From NCBI GenBank assembly GCA_905233425.1, contig CAJOEC010000046.1, positions 1-32,879 on the forward strand: a stretch of 32,879 bases of DNA, read 5' to 3'. The translations under genes and the position numbers were made by a program. The notes beneath the pieces were generated by a model. It ran no database searches, had not been told where the DNA came from, and was given only the letters and a program-made list of their open reading frames with translations. This document shows positions 10,487 to 19,541 of the stretch, one piece after another (within the stretch, counting starts at the first letter, position 1; the number at the start of each line of letters is the position of its first letter). Origin of the DNA: an uncultured Prevotella sp. Its GTDB lineage: Bacteria > Bacteroidota > Bacteroidia > Bacteroidales > Bacteroidaceae.

Positions 10487-10494
10487 CAAATATA
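10487..10494 (-). promoter_or_regulatory. Bacteroidetes -7 box of the GH97 gene
   Basis: Read on the minus strand the bases are TATATTTG, a perfect TAnnTTTG, 41 bases upstream of the ATG at 10446. The -33 position shows only a partial match (GTTC). The box lies in the 87-base gap behind the GH95 gene. Confidence 0.5.
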
Positions 10495-10533
10495 GCACTT
10501 TTTCCTGAATCGTGGAACTTTTCGACCGTTTTT

Positions 10534-13500
10534 TTAACGAAGCAGCTTGTTTTCCCCCTTTTCCAGCTCCACCGTCTTACGCTCGCCGTTCATCAGCAGC
10601 GTCACGGTACAGGGCTGTTGGGCGGTGAGTGTCAGCTTGGTGACGCGGCTGCCGGCCCAAGCCATATCGACGTTTATGCCGCCACGGGCACGTATGCCGC
10701 TGACCGAGCCATCCCGCCAGTTCTCAGGAAGGGCGGGCAGCAGCTCTATCGCGACCGAAGGTTCTCCCTTAGACAGGGCGAACTCACTCTGCACAAGCAT
10801 CTCTACCACTCCGGCGCAGCCGCCGAAATTGCCGTCGATCTGGAAGGGCGAATGGGCATCGAGCAGATTAGGGTAAGTGCCTCCACCGCGACGGGCATCG
10901 GGTCCGTTGTAACCGTCGGGGCTGACGTATGAGAGGAGTTTGCGGTAGATGTGGTAGGCGTTCTTGGCATCGTGCAGACGGCCATATAGGTTCACACGCC
11001 ATCCGGTGCTCCATCCCGTCGTGCGGTCGCCCTTCATTTCGAGGGTGCGGGCAGCGGCGCGGTGTATAGCCTCTTTGGTGTTCAAGCCGTCGTCGAGCCT
11101 ATGGCCGGGATAGACGCCGAAGAGATGGCTTTGGTGACGGTGGTGCGGGTCCTCGTCGTCCCAGTCGTAGAACCACTCCTGCAGATTGCCCTTGCGGCCA
11201 ATCTTGTAGGGTTGCAGACGTGCGAGGGCGGCGTCGGCCTCGGCGGCGAAGGCAGCATCGACACCCAGTACAGCCGCTGCGTCCCGGGCGTCGCCGAGAC
11301 ACTCGCGGATAATGGCGAGGTCGGCAAAGCCACCGTAGCAGGTACGTCCATGGTAGCCGTCGCCGGTGACGAAGACATTCTCGGGCGAGGTGGAAGGGGC
11401 GGTGACGAGGAAGTCCGTGGTGGAGGAGGCGGGGACACCGAGAGACGATGCGGGGACGAGCCAGCCGAGACAGAACTCGGCGGCACCTTTCAGCACGGGA
11501 TAGTACTCACGCAGGAAGTCGCGGTCGAGCGAGAAGGTATAGTGCTCCCAGATGTGTGTTGCGAGCCATGCCCCGCCCATGTTCCAGTTGGCCCACATCG
11601 GGTCGCCGGTATGCAGACCCACGGGGCATGTCATTGCCCAGATGTCGGTGTTATGGGCCAGGCACCAGCCCCGGTCGACACCATAATATGCCTTGGCGGT
11701 CAGCTCTCCCGAGCCTTGCAGCTCCTTCATAAAGGTGAACAGCGGCTGGTGCATCTCAGGCATTGCGGCGGTCTCGGCAGCCCAGTAGTTCTCCTCGACG
11801 TTGATGTTGCTGGTGTAGTTGCACGACCACGGCGGCAGTATGCTCTCGTTCCACAGCCCCTGAAGGTTGGCGGGCACATTGGGTGTGCGCGAGCAGCTGA
11901 TGAGCAGATAGCGGCCATATTGGAAATAGAGAGCCTCAAGGTCGGGGTTGAAGCGGCTTTCGTCGAGATAGTCGCGCAACTGCACGTCGGTTGGCGGCAC
12001 GATACTATCACGACATGGAGCGTTGCCGAGCGACAGTCTCACACGGTCGAAGATGCGTCTGTAGTCGCCCACATGCCTGTCGACCAGTTCGCTGTAGGGC
12101 ACCGATGCCAACCTCGCAAGCCTTTCGTCGGCCATCTGCCGGCATGGCCGTCCCTCCTTCACGGGGTCGTGGTCGTAGCCGTTGAACGACGTGGCATTGA
12201 CGATATAGAGCTTCACCTCATTAGCTCCGTCCACGACGATGTCGTCGCCCTCGGTCCTCGTCATGTTGTCCTGGCTTCTCACCAGCACTTTCGTCCTGAA
12301 GTGTATTCCCCGGTCGGGGGCGTAGGCGAATTTCTCCTTCGCGTCGTAGTAGCTTGGCAGCGAGGCATATCCGGCATACCCGTCGACGACGAGCGTGTTC
12401 CCGCCCTCTGTGCTGCGGCTGTGCCTCAACTGGCAGCCCATTGAGAGGCGTGCATGTATGCCCTTCGGGTTGTCGGTGCTGATGCTGACGACGATGCCCG
12501 AGTCGGGGTTCGTGGCAAAATACTCCGTTTTGTATAGGTAGCCGCCGCGTCGGTAGCCGGTGTGTGCCGTCGCATTGCCGATGTCGAGCCAGCGGCGATA
12601 GTCGGTCACCGCGTCGGCGGTGTCGAGATACTCTATCGTGAGCTGCCCCAACGGCTGGTAGTTCTGCGAGAAATGGCCCTGCACGTCGCGCTGAAGCGAG
12701 TCGGCCCGCCGGTAGTCGCCCTGCTTCAGGGCCTCACGAATGGCAGGTATTGTCTTGTGGGCGTCAGGCGAATAGATGTTCATGTTGCACGGTTCGCCCG
12801 TCCAGAGCGTGATGTCGTTGAGCGATATGCGGTCGCTCTCCGTGCCACCATATACTATTCCGCCCATGGTGCCGTTGCCTATGACCAGCGCTTCCTCGAA
12901 ATATCCGGCAGGTCGGTCGTAGTGTAGCGTCAGCGGCTTCTCCACTCTGACGATGATGCGGCGATAGGCCACGAGGCGGAAGGGGCCGTCGTCGTGGACT
13001 TCGCAGACGATGTGCAGCTCCTGTCCGGCGGCGTCGGCGGGTATGGTGATGGTGGCGACGCTTCCGTTGGCGCCGTCGATGCCGACGCGGGCTGAGCCTA
13101 TCTCCTTCTGCTGCCACCAGAGGAACGTGAGACCGTCGCCGTCGGGGTCGGTTGAGCGCGAGGCGTCGAGGCTGACCACATCGCCGGGCTTGGCGGTGAT
13201 GCTGATGGGCCTGTAGCCGGTGTTCCCGACGGGCGAACCGTCGGGCGCGGCGATGACGACCTGTGGATTGCGGTTGCCACGACCTTCGGCGGCCCATTGC
13301 ATACGGGCGCAGAAGTCGTTGAGTTCGTCGGGGTAGAAGCGGCGCTTGTAGCCCACAGAGACGCTGCGCAGAGGTTCCTGCCACGAGGTCCAGGCCGTGG
13401 TCAGCGAGTCGGGGCAGAGACCTCGCTCATGACACCCGGCCCATCCCGCCTGTCGCGGGTCCTCAGGGTCGTTCATCCCGAGGGGCATGACGTAGAGGAA

Positions 13501-14349
13501 GCTCGGCGTGTCGCCCTCGACACCCCATTTGTAGTCGGGGTACTCGCTGCCTAATGAGCCGTGGCCCTGGATGAACTTCTGATGCTCAGCCCAGTGCTGC
13601 TTGCCCAGCTCGCATTGCTCCTGCCATGCGCCCTCGTCCCAGACGAACTGCAGATCGTCGGCGAACTCGCGTCGCAGCCACTGATGCGAGCTGTAGGCGC
13701 GGTTCATGCGCATGTCGTACTTCATGTCCTGGTCGGTGATGGTGAAGAGGCGGAACCTGCGGACGAAGTCTTTCACCCCGTCATCGCCACGTGTCTGCTT
13801 CACCCGCCAGACGGCCTGTGCCAGCGTGTTCGCCCCACCCCATGCGGCGACATAGATGGGTCGCGGGTCGGGCTCGTCGGCTAAGCGTATGAGCAGTTGG
13901 CTGCCCGGCGAGTCGTTGCCCTCGCCCACGACGGCTATGCCGCCACGCTCGCTGCCCATCACCGCACGGCTTCTGAGGTAGTCTGCGCTGGGCCAGTAGC
14001 CGATGGCCTGGCTGCCGTCCTCATCGCTAAGCGGGAGAAACGCCGTCTGCCCCGACCGTTTCATCAGGTTTGGCACATCCTTGCGGTAGGCCTCGACGAC
14101 GCGTGTCAGATACTGTGCCCACTCACGGGGGTAGGGGTCACAGTTCCAGCCCACACTCGTAATGAGCGCCTCAATCTCGAACATATCGGCGTAGGCCATC
14201 AGCCTGACCATCGACTCCATGTCGTCGGGTTCCACGTCGGCCGGCGCGATGTCAGTACACACCACAAGTCGTGGTTTCAGTTCTCCATTTTGAGCTGCAA
14301 GGCCCGCCAGTGGGAGCATCAGCAGCAATAAAGCAATAGTCTTTCGCAT
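10534..14349 (-). CDS. Secreted fusion of a DUF1593 nucleoside-hydrolase-like domain and a GH95 alpha-L-fucosidase
   Basis: The 1271-residue protein has a signal peptide (MRKTIALLLLMLPLAGLAAQ) and three parts. Residues about 25-352 match the DUF1593 (Sde182-like, nucleoside-hydrolase fold) family, with VVCTDI and EPDDMESMVRLM. Residues about 356-472 look like the Ig/PKD-type domain that follows DUF1593, with DASRSTDPDGDGLTFLWWQ. Residues about 473-1271 are GH95: NGTMGGIVYGG, NLQGLWNESILPPW followed by SNINVEENYW with the Asn pair near 835, HNTDIWA near 897, and IDGNFGG. GH95 enzymes usually act as inverting 1,2-alpha-L-fucosidases or related L-galactosidases. Each part is normally its own secreted protein, so a fusion is notable. 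Its 5' end overlaps comEC by 98 bases. The fucose role is a family inference. Confidence 0.88.
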   Translation of the reverse strand: MRKTIALLLLMLPLAGLAAQNGELKPRLVVCTDIAPADVEPDDMESMVRLMAYADMFEIEALITSVGWNCDPYPREWAQYLTRVVEAYRKDVPNLMKRSGQTAFLPLSDEDGSQAIGYWPSADYLRSRAVMGSERGGIAVVGEGNDSPGSQLLIRLADEPDPRPIYVAAWGGANTLAQAVWRVKQTRGDDGVKDFVRRFRLFTITDQDMKYDMRMNRAYSSHQWLRREFADDLQFVWDEGAWQEQCELGKQHWAEHQKFIQGHGSLGSEYPDYKWGVEGDTPSFLYVMPLGMNDPEDPRQAGWAGCHERGLCPDSLTTAWTSWQEPLRSVSVGYKRRFYPDELNDFCARMQWAAEGRGNRNPQVVIAAPDGSPVGNTGYRPISITAKPGDVVSLDASRSTDPDGDGLTFLWWQQKEIGSARVGIDGANGSVATITIPADAAGQELHIVCEVHDDGPFRLVAYRRIIVRVEKPLTLHYDRPAGYFEEALVIGNGTMGGIVYGGTESDRISLNDITLWTGEPCNMNIYSPDAHKTIPAIREALKQGDYRRADSLQRDVQGHFSQNYQPLGQLTIEYLDTADAVTDYRRWLDIGNATAHTGYRRGGYLYKTEYFATNPDSGIVVSISTDNPKGIHARLSMGCQLRHSRSTEGGNTLVVDGYAGYASLPSYYDAKEKFAYAPDRGIHFRTKVLVRSQDNMTRTEGDDIVVDGANEVKLYIVNATSFNGYDHDPVKEGRPCRQMADERLARLASVPYSELVDRHVGDYRRIFDRVRLSLGNAPCRDSIVPPTDVQLRDYLDESRFNPDLEALYFQYGRYLLISCSRTPNVPANLQGLWNESILPPWSCNYTSNINVEENYWAAETAAMPEMHQPLFTFMKELQGSGELTAKAYYGVDRGWCLAHNTDIWAMTCPVGLHTGDPMWANWNMGGAWLATHIWEHYTFSLDRDFLREYYPVLKGAAEFCLGWLVPASSLGVPASSTTDFLVTAPSTSPENVFVTGDGYHGRTCYGGFADLAIIRECLGDARDAAAVLGVDAAFAAEADAALARLQPYKIGRKGNLQEWFYDWDDEDPHHRHQSHLFGVYPGHRLDDGLNTKEAIHRAAARTLEMKGDRTTGWSTGWRVNLYGRLHDAKNAYHIYRKLLSYVSPDGYNGPDARRGGGTYPNLLDAHSPFQIDGNFGGCAGVVEMLVQSEFALSKGEPSVAIELLPALPENWRDGSVSGIRARGGINVDMAWAGSRVTKLTLTAQQPCTVTLLMNGERKTVELEKGENKLLR

Positions 14350-15757
14350 AATTCCAATATTTTATCCAACGGTTGGCAATGGCATAGCAGAGCAGGAAGA
14401 GCACGTAGACGAGCACCACCTGCATGACAGTAGGGTTCAGACCGTCGATGCTGGCCCCGGGCAGCGAGGCTATCAGCCGCACTCCGCCGTTCAACGTCCG
14501 CACCACCCACAGCAGCGCCACGCCGACCGGAGGGAAGAGCAGCGACACTAACGAGCCGCAGAGGATGATCGTGGCGGCGGGGATGACGATGATGTTGGTG
14601 AGCATGAAATACGTGGCGAAGCGTCCGAAATAGTAGGCTATGAGCGGTGCCACGCCTATCTGTGCACAGCACGAGAGAAGACACAGGTTCCACGTCCACC
14701 GCAGAACGGCGTTGCCCGGCTGGTACAGGGCCTGTAGCTTCGGCATGAACGCAAGAATGGCGAACACCGCAGCGAACGACAGCTGGAAGCCCACGTCGAA
14801 AAGCGTCTGCACGTCGGCCACGAGCATCACTATGGCCGCGAAGCACAGCACATTGACGGGTGAGTAGCGGCCACCATGATTGGCAAAGACGGCGTAGATG
14901 CTTACCATCGTGGCGGCACGGGTGACGCTCGCCGACAGTCCCGTGAGAAGGGCGAAAGCCCAGATGGCCGCGACGGTGGCCACCTGTATCAGCCAGAAGT
15001 GTCGCCGCCCCAGCGTCAGCCACGTCAGCAGCATATACACGATGCCGACATGCAGTCCGCTGATGGCCAGCACGTGCGACGCTCCGCTGACGGAGTATGT
15101 GTCGCGCAGTTCTTTCGTCTGTGCCGACCTGTCGCCAAGGGTCATGGCGGCAAGCACGGCATACTCGTCGCCGGCATCGTTGAAAGCACGGTATTGTTGC
15201 AACAGCCTATGACGCTGCCGAAGAAACCACAGCCGCAATCGCTGCCAGTGGGACATCTGGCTGAGGGCTGCACCTCCACTCTGCCAGTAGCTGTTGTGGA
15301 CGAAATACGATGACGTACTACTGCCATTATGGGTTGGCGGTGAAGAATTGCCGGTTCTCACTACCACCTCGTCGCCCAGCCCCAACGCCCTGCTCCTCTC
15401 GTTCTTCGCCAGGTAGCAGCGAAGTGTGCGTCCTCCCTCCGAGGGTACAAGCAAGTCCACCCCGATGGTCTTCGGCCGTTCCACCGGCTCCGACATTACC
15501 ACGCCCTGCACCTCCCCACGGGGAGGAGCCTCGTCGCGCTGTATCTGCACCAGCGTCATGCCCGCCACCACACAGCAAACGAAGATGGCAATGGTCTGCA
15601 CCGTGGCCATCCAACGGCCAAAGACCAATGCCAACAACACAAGAACTGCCAGCAACAGCGGTAAAGGGAAAGTCGGCAGCCACCAACACCCCACAACAAT
15701 CCCCGCCATGAGGCAGACGGAGACTGGCAGAAGGGGAGTGACAGACGGGCCGTACAT
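14252..15757 (-). CDS. comEC: ComEC/Rec2-family membrane protein, short form
   Basis: From the ATG at 15757 the protein has 501 residues. The N-terminus has two to three membrane segments, then an OB-like DUF4131 region (GEVQGVVMSEPVERP, LRCYLAKNERSRAL), then the Competence domain with YSVSGASHVLAISGLHVGIVY and TGLSASVTRAATM, and many hydrophobic helices to about residue 470. ComEC forms the channel for single-stranded DNA uptake in natural transformation. No C-terminal metallo-beta-lactamase-like domain is present. The last 30 or so residues are read from sequence that also encodes the start of the GH95 gene in another frame (98-base overlap), so the original C-terminus may have been replaced when that gene arrived. 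An in-frame TTG at 15802 is a possible but weaker start. Confidence 0.88.
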   Translation of the reverse strand: MYGPSVTPLLPVSVCLMAGIVVGCWWLPTFPLPLLLAVLVLLALVFGRWMATVQTIAIFVCCVVAGMTLVQIQRDEAPPRGEVQGVVMSEPVERPKTIGVDLLVPSEGGRTLRCYLAKNERSRALGLGDEVVVRTGNSSPPTHNGSSTSSYFVHNSYWQSGGAALSQMSHWQRLRLWFLRQRHRLLQQYRAFNDAGDEYAVLAAMTLGDRSAQTKELRDTYSVSGASHVLAISGLHVGIVYMLLTWLTLGRRHFWLIQVATVAAIWAFALLTGLSASVTRAATMVSIYAVFANHGGRYSPVNVLCFAAIVMLVADVQTLFDVGFQLSFAAVFAILAFMPKLQALYQPGNAVLRWTWNLCLLSCCAQIGVAPLIAYYFGRFATYFMLTNIIVIPAATIILCGSLVSLLFPPVGVALLWVVRTLNGGVRLIASLPGASIDGLNPTVMQVVLVYVLFLLCYAIANRWIKYWNYAKDYCFIAADAPTGGPCSSKWRTETTTCGVY

Positions 15758-15909
15758 CTTTTTATTTACAGAAACGTCAATCCGTCGGTCTTTATTGTGC
15801 AAGGCTGGCTTTCACAGACACAGAAAGCCGTTCCATGCCAGTCCGATGCCCCGGCAGGGGCAATGTCAGCCTCTGCCCGTGGCTCTGTCATCATCGTCTC
15901 AGAGGCCTC

Positions 15910-15958
15910 AAAAAGTTCGCGCCGTGCGAACTAATAGTCCGCCCGGAGCGGACTTTTT
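15910..15958. terminator. Back-to-back hairpins with T-runs on both strands
   Basis: AGTTCGC (15914-15920) pairs with GCGAACT (15926-15932) and is followed by TTTTT on the minus strand. AGTCCGC (15936-15942) pairs with GCGGACT (15948-15954) and is followed by TTTTT on the plus strand. Each is a textbook intrinsic terminator for one direction, yet no annotated gene ends towards either of them. They may insulate the region or be a dispersed element. Confidence 0.6.
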
Positions 15959-16020
15959 GACGTGTCGGGGACGAAAACATTGCCCCCGCCGGGTGGCATG
16001 GGGACGGACGTGACATTGGC

Positions 16021-16225
16021 GGACGCGACACGTCGCGTCCCTACAAAGGTGGTCGCACCATGAGGCGGACGCGACACGTCGCGTCCCTACAAAGGGGGTC
16101 GCACCATGAGGCGGACGCGACACGTCGCGTCCCTACAAAGGGGGTCGCACCATGAGGCGGACGCGACACGTCGCGTCCCTACAAAGGGCGGAGGCATCAT
16201 GGGTCGGACGCGACACGTCGCGTCC
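16021..16225. repeat. Five tandem 46-base repeats, each with a 20-base palindrome
   Basis: The palindrome GGACGCGAC, AC, GTCGCGTCC starts at 16021, 16067, 16113, 16159 and 16206, so the period is 46, 46, 46 and 47 bases. Between palindromes lies a conserved 26-base stretch with CTACAAAG, GTCGCACCATGAG. The array is immediately upstream of the polysaccharide cluster. Confidence 0.93.
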
Positions 16226-16307
16226 CTACAGTTGAGTAATTGCGCAGGGTATGCAATAAAAGCGGATGGATGCCGTTAAATTAATTAAGGAATATAAACA
16301 TTTTAAT

Positions 16308-17393
16308 ATGGCAGAAAACAAATTTCTGAATGCAATAGACATAAAAGACCTGGCAAGAAAACTGTACTCCAAGCGCAAGCTGTTCTTGTTCAAGGTGTGG
16401 CCCATAACCTTTGCCCTGGCCTCGTTCATCATAGTTTGCATCCCCCGTTACTACACCTCCGAGTCGTGCCTCGCCCCCGAGATTGGCGGCAGCATGGGCG
16501 GTGGCGGAATGCTGGGCTCGCTGGCCTCGTCGTTTGGCTTCGACTTGGGGCGGATGGAGACGAGCGACGCCATAAACCCCATGCTCTACCCCGACCTGAT
16601 GGAGGACAACGGCTTCGTCGCCGGGCTGTTCGACATACGCGTGAGGACAGCCGACGGAGAGATAGACACCGACTACTACACCTATCTGCGTGAGTACCAG
16701 AAACTGCCGTGGTGGGGCTATGTGACGAAGTGGGTGGGCAAGATGTTCAAGTCGCTGCTGCCAAAGAAGGACACGCCCACACCCACCGGCGAGGGTGGCA
16801 AGCGCTCGCCCTACTGGATGACCATCGACGAAGACCTCGTGGCATTTGCCATCAGGGGGAACATAATGGTGAACATGAACGAGAAGACGGGCGTGATAAA
16901 CATATTGACGAAGGCCCAGGACCCGTTGGTGGCCAAGATCCTGGCCGACTCGGTGCAGGCCCATCTGCAGCAGTGTATCACAGACTACCGCACAAACAAG
17001 GCCCGCATCGACGTTGAGCACTACGAGCGGCTCACGGAGAACGCGCTGCAGGAATACTTGCAGGCCTGCGACGAATACTCGCTCTACAGCGACGCAAACA
17101 ACAGCGTGGTGATGACGTCCTACAAGACGAAAGTGGAGAACATGGAGAAGGAGATGCAGATGAAATACACCACCTACACCTCGATGACCGCCCAGTTGGA
17201 GAGCGCGAAGGCAAAGCTGCAGGAACGCACCCCGGCATTCACCCAGCTGAAGGGCGCTGCGGTGCCCCTCGTCCCTGCCGGCCCGAAGCGCGTGTCGTTT
17301 GTGATTATGATGCTGGTTCTGTCGACGGTGGTGACCATTGCTGTGATATTGCGGAAAGACCTTACGAAAATCATTACTGTTGCAGGGAATTAG
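16308..17393 (+). CDS. wzz: Wzz-type polysaccharide chain-length regulator
   Basis: The protein has the architecture of a polysaccharide co-polymerase without a kinase domain. A short cytoplasmic N-terminus leads to one membrane helix (KVWPITFALASFIIVCIP), a periplasmic region of about 270 residues rich in coiled-coil helices, and a second helix near the C-terminus (VSFVIMMLVLSTVVTIAVIL) followed by a basic tail. The family sets the modal length of Wzy-dependent polymers. I chose the ATG at 16308 (MAENKF) because of its A+T-rich leader; an ATG at 16266 would add 14 residues of unusual composition. No tyrosine-kinase Walker motif is present. It is the first gene of the plus-strand polysaccharide cluster, with the polymerase starting seven bases after its stop. 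Confidence 0.85.
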   Translation: MAENKFLNAIDIKDLARKLYSKRKLFLFKVWPITFALASFIIVCIPRYYTSESCLAPEIGGSMGGGGMLGSLASSFGFDLGRMETSDAINPMLYPDLMEDNGFVAGLFDIRVRTADGEIDTDYYTYLREYQKLPWWGYVTKWVGKMFKSLLPKKDTPTPTGEGGKRSPYWMTIDEDLVAFAIRGNIMVNMNEKTGVINILTKAQDPLVAKILADSVQAHLQQCITDYRTNKARIDVEHYERLTENALQEYLQACDEYSLYSDANNSVVMTSYKTKVENMEKEMQMKYTTYTSMTAQLESAKAKLQERTPAFTQLKGAAVPLVPAGPKRVSFVIMMLVLSTVVTIAVILRKDLTKIITVAGN

Positions 17394-17399
17394 CTTATC

Positions 17400-18611
17400 G
17401 TGGAGCTTACAATAGCAAATAGGATACACGTCAGCTTTGGCTGGGAGACGACGGTCAAGGTGCTGCTGTGTGTGGTGTGGGCTTCGGCGCTGGTGGGCTA
17501 CGCGAAAGGCATCATCAACCGTCTGCCTCTGCTTGGCGACTATTCTGAGCAGACGCAAGCCGCCCTCATTGTCGTCCCGTTGGTGGCAGCCCTGCCTGTG
17601 CTGGTTAAGAGGTTCTGCCTGGCCGACTACCTGTTCTATTTCTTCTGTGTGTTCTATTATCTGTTCTGCTTTGTGGCCTACCCTGAGAACTCGACGTTTC
17701 TCGAGAAGAACGCTTTAGCGTGTATCTGCTACGCGTTCCCTTGCTATTTCATAGGCCGTCTGGTGGACATCGACAAGATGTATAATGCCTTCCTCGTGCT
17801 TTCCGTGGCATGTATCTTCATGGACTTGTTCTATTTCCTGGTCTACGCCCCCAGGAACAAGGTCATGTCGGAAGTGGCCCTCGACGACAACATGTACCGT
17901 GCCTACCAGTCGCTGCCCCACGTGATGATGCTCCTTTGGGCCACGCTGAGCAAGTTCCGCCTGTGGAAATGTGCAATGACCATTGTCGGCGTGCTGTTTC
18001 TCCTGTCGTGCGGCACCCGTGGCCCGCTGGTCTGTTTAGGCTTCTTCGGTGTCGTCTATTTCTTCTTCTTCATGAATTTCAAGGGCGCCATCTACCTGAA
18101 AGGCGCCATTGTGGCCTTCGGCCTTGTCGTCCTGGCTTTCATCAAGGAGATTGTCATTTTCCTTGCACAGACATTCATGGGGCTGAACCTGAGCACGCGC
18201 ATCCTGGAGAAATTGATTTCGGGCGGCTTGGGCCACGACTCCTATCGTGGTGAGTTGCGCGACGAAGTGTATCATATACTCGATGCTCATGGCGATTTCT
18301 TCGGTCTTGGTGTGTTTGGCTGTCAGAGATTCGGCATCATATACCCCCATTTCCTGCCTCTTGATTTTTTCTGCACCTACGGTTACATCTTGGGCTGGGT
18401 TTTGCTGCTGATGTTTATGGGACTTGTAGGCTGGGCTTTTTGGCTGGCCCGGGGGAAGACGTCGCAGGTGTTCATCCTGTTGCTATTCTCCATTAGCGTC
18501 ATCAGACTGATGCTCAGCAACACGTTCCTGCTCGACCCCTGGTTCTATCTCCTCATAGGATATTGCGTCCGTGAGGTGCTGATTTCAAAGAAACAACTGC
18601 AAATAGATTAA
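17400..18611 (+). CDS. Wzy-like O-antigen/exopolysaccharide polymerase
   Basis: This 403-residue protein is made almost entirely of hydrophobic helices, about ten to twelve. A polar periplasmic-type stretch near the C-terminal third (GLGHDSYRGELRDEVYHILDAHGDFFGLGVFG) resembles the catalytic loop of Wzy polymerases and O-antigen ligases. CGTRGPLVCL in the middle is also typical of the O-antigen ligase/polymerase superfamily. It should polymerise repeat units at the periplasmic face, with length set by the preceding Wzz-type protein. The start is a GTG seven bases after the wzz stop; no ATG is in a better place. The next gene starts three bases after its stop codon. Polymerase is favoured over ligase by its position between wzz and wzx genes. 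Confidence 0.75.
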   Translation: MELTIANRIHVSFGWETTVKVLLCVVWASALVGYAKGIINRLPLLGDYSEQTQAALIVVPLVAALPVLVKRFCLADYLFYFFCVFYYLFCFVAYPENSTFLEKNALACICYAFPCYFIGRLVDIDKMYNAFLVLSVACIFMDLFYFLVYAPRNKVMSEVALDDNMYRAYQSLPHVMMLLWATLSKFRLWKCAMTIVGVLFLLSCGTRGPLVCLGFFGVVYFFFFMNFKGAIYLKGAIVAFGLVVLAFIKEIVIFLAQTFMGLNLSTRILEKLISGGLGHDSYRGELRDEVYHILDAHGDFFGLGVFGCQRFGIIYPHFLPLDFFCTYGYILGWVLLLMFMGLVGWAFWLARGKTSQVFILLLFSISVIRLMLSNTFLLDPWFYLLIGYCVREVLISKKQLQID

Positions 18612-18614
18612 TAT

Positions 18615-19541
18615 ATGTTCAGGTTTGTTATTACGACACTAAAAAGTAGGTTAAGGTTATTTGCCAAAACCATCATATTCTTTGTCTTGGCTTTGTTTGG
18701 AATCAAGAAATGGAAGCGCTTCTGTGATGTCCTTGACGAAAAAGCCGAATCATCGACGCCGTCTATCATCAAGACCTTGTATTTCAATCTGAGATTCCTT
18801 CCCCGTCATCAGGCCAGGATTGTTCCCATCTACGTTTATAAGAATATAAGGTTTCAGAACCTGTCAGGTGAGATTGTCCTTGGAGACAAGATCTATCCCG
18901 GAATGGTCCGGTTGGGCTATGACTGGGGTTTTCGCTGTAAAGGTGAGGCACGTGTCAGAATAGAAGGTAAGGTCGTGTTCAAAGGGAAGTGCTGGATTCT
19001 CAGGGGTGCCGATGTCTGTGTGTTCAAGGAGGGAGCCTTGACAATAGGCGACGATGTCTATTTCTGTGAGAACACGCTCGTCTATTGTCTGGAGAGTGTC
19101 ACTTTCGGCAATCAAGTGAGACTGACATACGAGAGCCAGGTGCTCGACACCGATTTCCATTATACGGTGAACCTCAACACCCGCGAGATTCGTCCGCGCT
19201 CGGCTTCGGTCGTCATCGGCAACCATGTGTGGATAGGCAACAGGACAACCATCAAGAAGGGCGTGAAAATTCCCGACTACACCATTGTTGCAGCATCAGG
19301 CTCTCTACTTACCAAGGACTATTCGGACATTGTTCCCCGTTTCGGCTGTTTGGGCGGTTGCCCCGCAAAGCCGTTGCCGATAAAGATATGCAGGACATGG
19401 GAAAACGAAATGGAGCGCATCGCCCAGTTGGACAAATGGTTTGAAGACCATCCGGAAAGCAAAGTGTTTGTCATTCCTGAAGGAGAGAGTTTGGAAGACT
19501 ATATTGGAGTAAAAGCAGAAGAGGATGATAGCGAGCAATAG
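18615..19541 (+). CDS. Left-handed beta-helix acyltransferase (polysaccharide O-acetyltransferase-like)
   Basis: The N-terminus has one hydrophobic segment (about residues 15-31), suggesting attachment to the membrane. The middle shows imperfect hexapeptide repeats (IYPGMVRLG, LTIGDDVYFCENTLVYC, VTFGNQVRL) and the end of the domain has the conserved VVIGNHVWIGNRTTIKKGVKIPDYTIVA stretch of left-handed beta-helix acyltransferases, with PAKPLPIK after it. A DTDFHY motif lies where the catalytic His of the maltose/serine acetyltransferase group is found. It probably adds acetyl groups to a sugar of the repeat unit. At 308 residues it is longer than a simple acetyltransferase because of the N-terminal extension and acidic C-terminal tail. 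Its end overlaps the wzx start by 17 bases. Confidence 0.8.
   Translation: MFRFVITTLKSRLRLFAKTIIFFVLALFGIKKWKRFCDVLDEKAESSTPSIIKTLYFNLRFLPRHQARIVPIYVYKNIRFQNLSGEIVLGDKIYPGMVRLGYDWGFRCKGEARVRIEGKVVFKGKCWILRGADVCVFKEGALTIGDDVYFCENTLVYCLESVTFGNQVRLTYESQVLDTDFHYTVNLNTREIRPRSASVVIGNHVWIGNRTTIKKGVKIPDYTIVAASGSLLTKDYSDIVPRFGCLGGCPAKPLPIKICRTWENEMERIAQLDKWFEDHPESKVFVIPEGESLEDYIGVKAEEDDSEQ

Larger units (their letters stand above)
15758..16307. other. Divergent intergenic region without a recognisable gene
   Basis: This gap of about 550 bases separates comEC (minus) from the chain-length regulator (plus). It holds a pair of hairpins (15914-15954) and five 46-base tandem repeats (16021-16225). I found no TAnnTTTG box in either direction and no convincing small gene; the short frames across the repeats are not protein-like. 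The promoter of the polysaccharide cluster must lie here but could not be placed. Confidence 0.7.

Noticed and set aside
11062..12444. Plus-strand open frame of 460 codons
   Set aside because: It is antisense to the GH95 domain, whose motifs are intact; long antisense frames are expected in G+C-rich coding sequence.
16021..16225. CRISPR array
   Set aside because: The sequences between palindromes are conserved, not variable, so there are no spacers; no cas genes are in the window.
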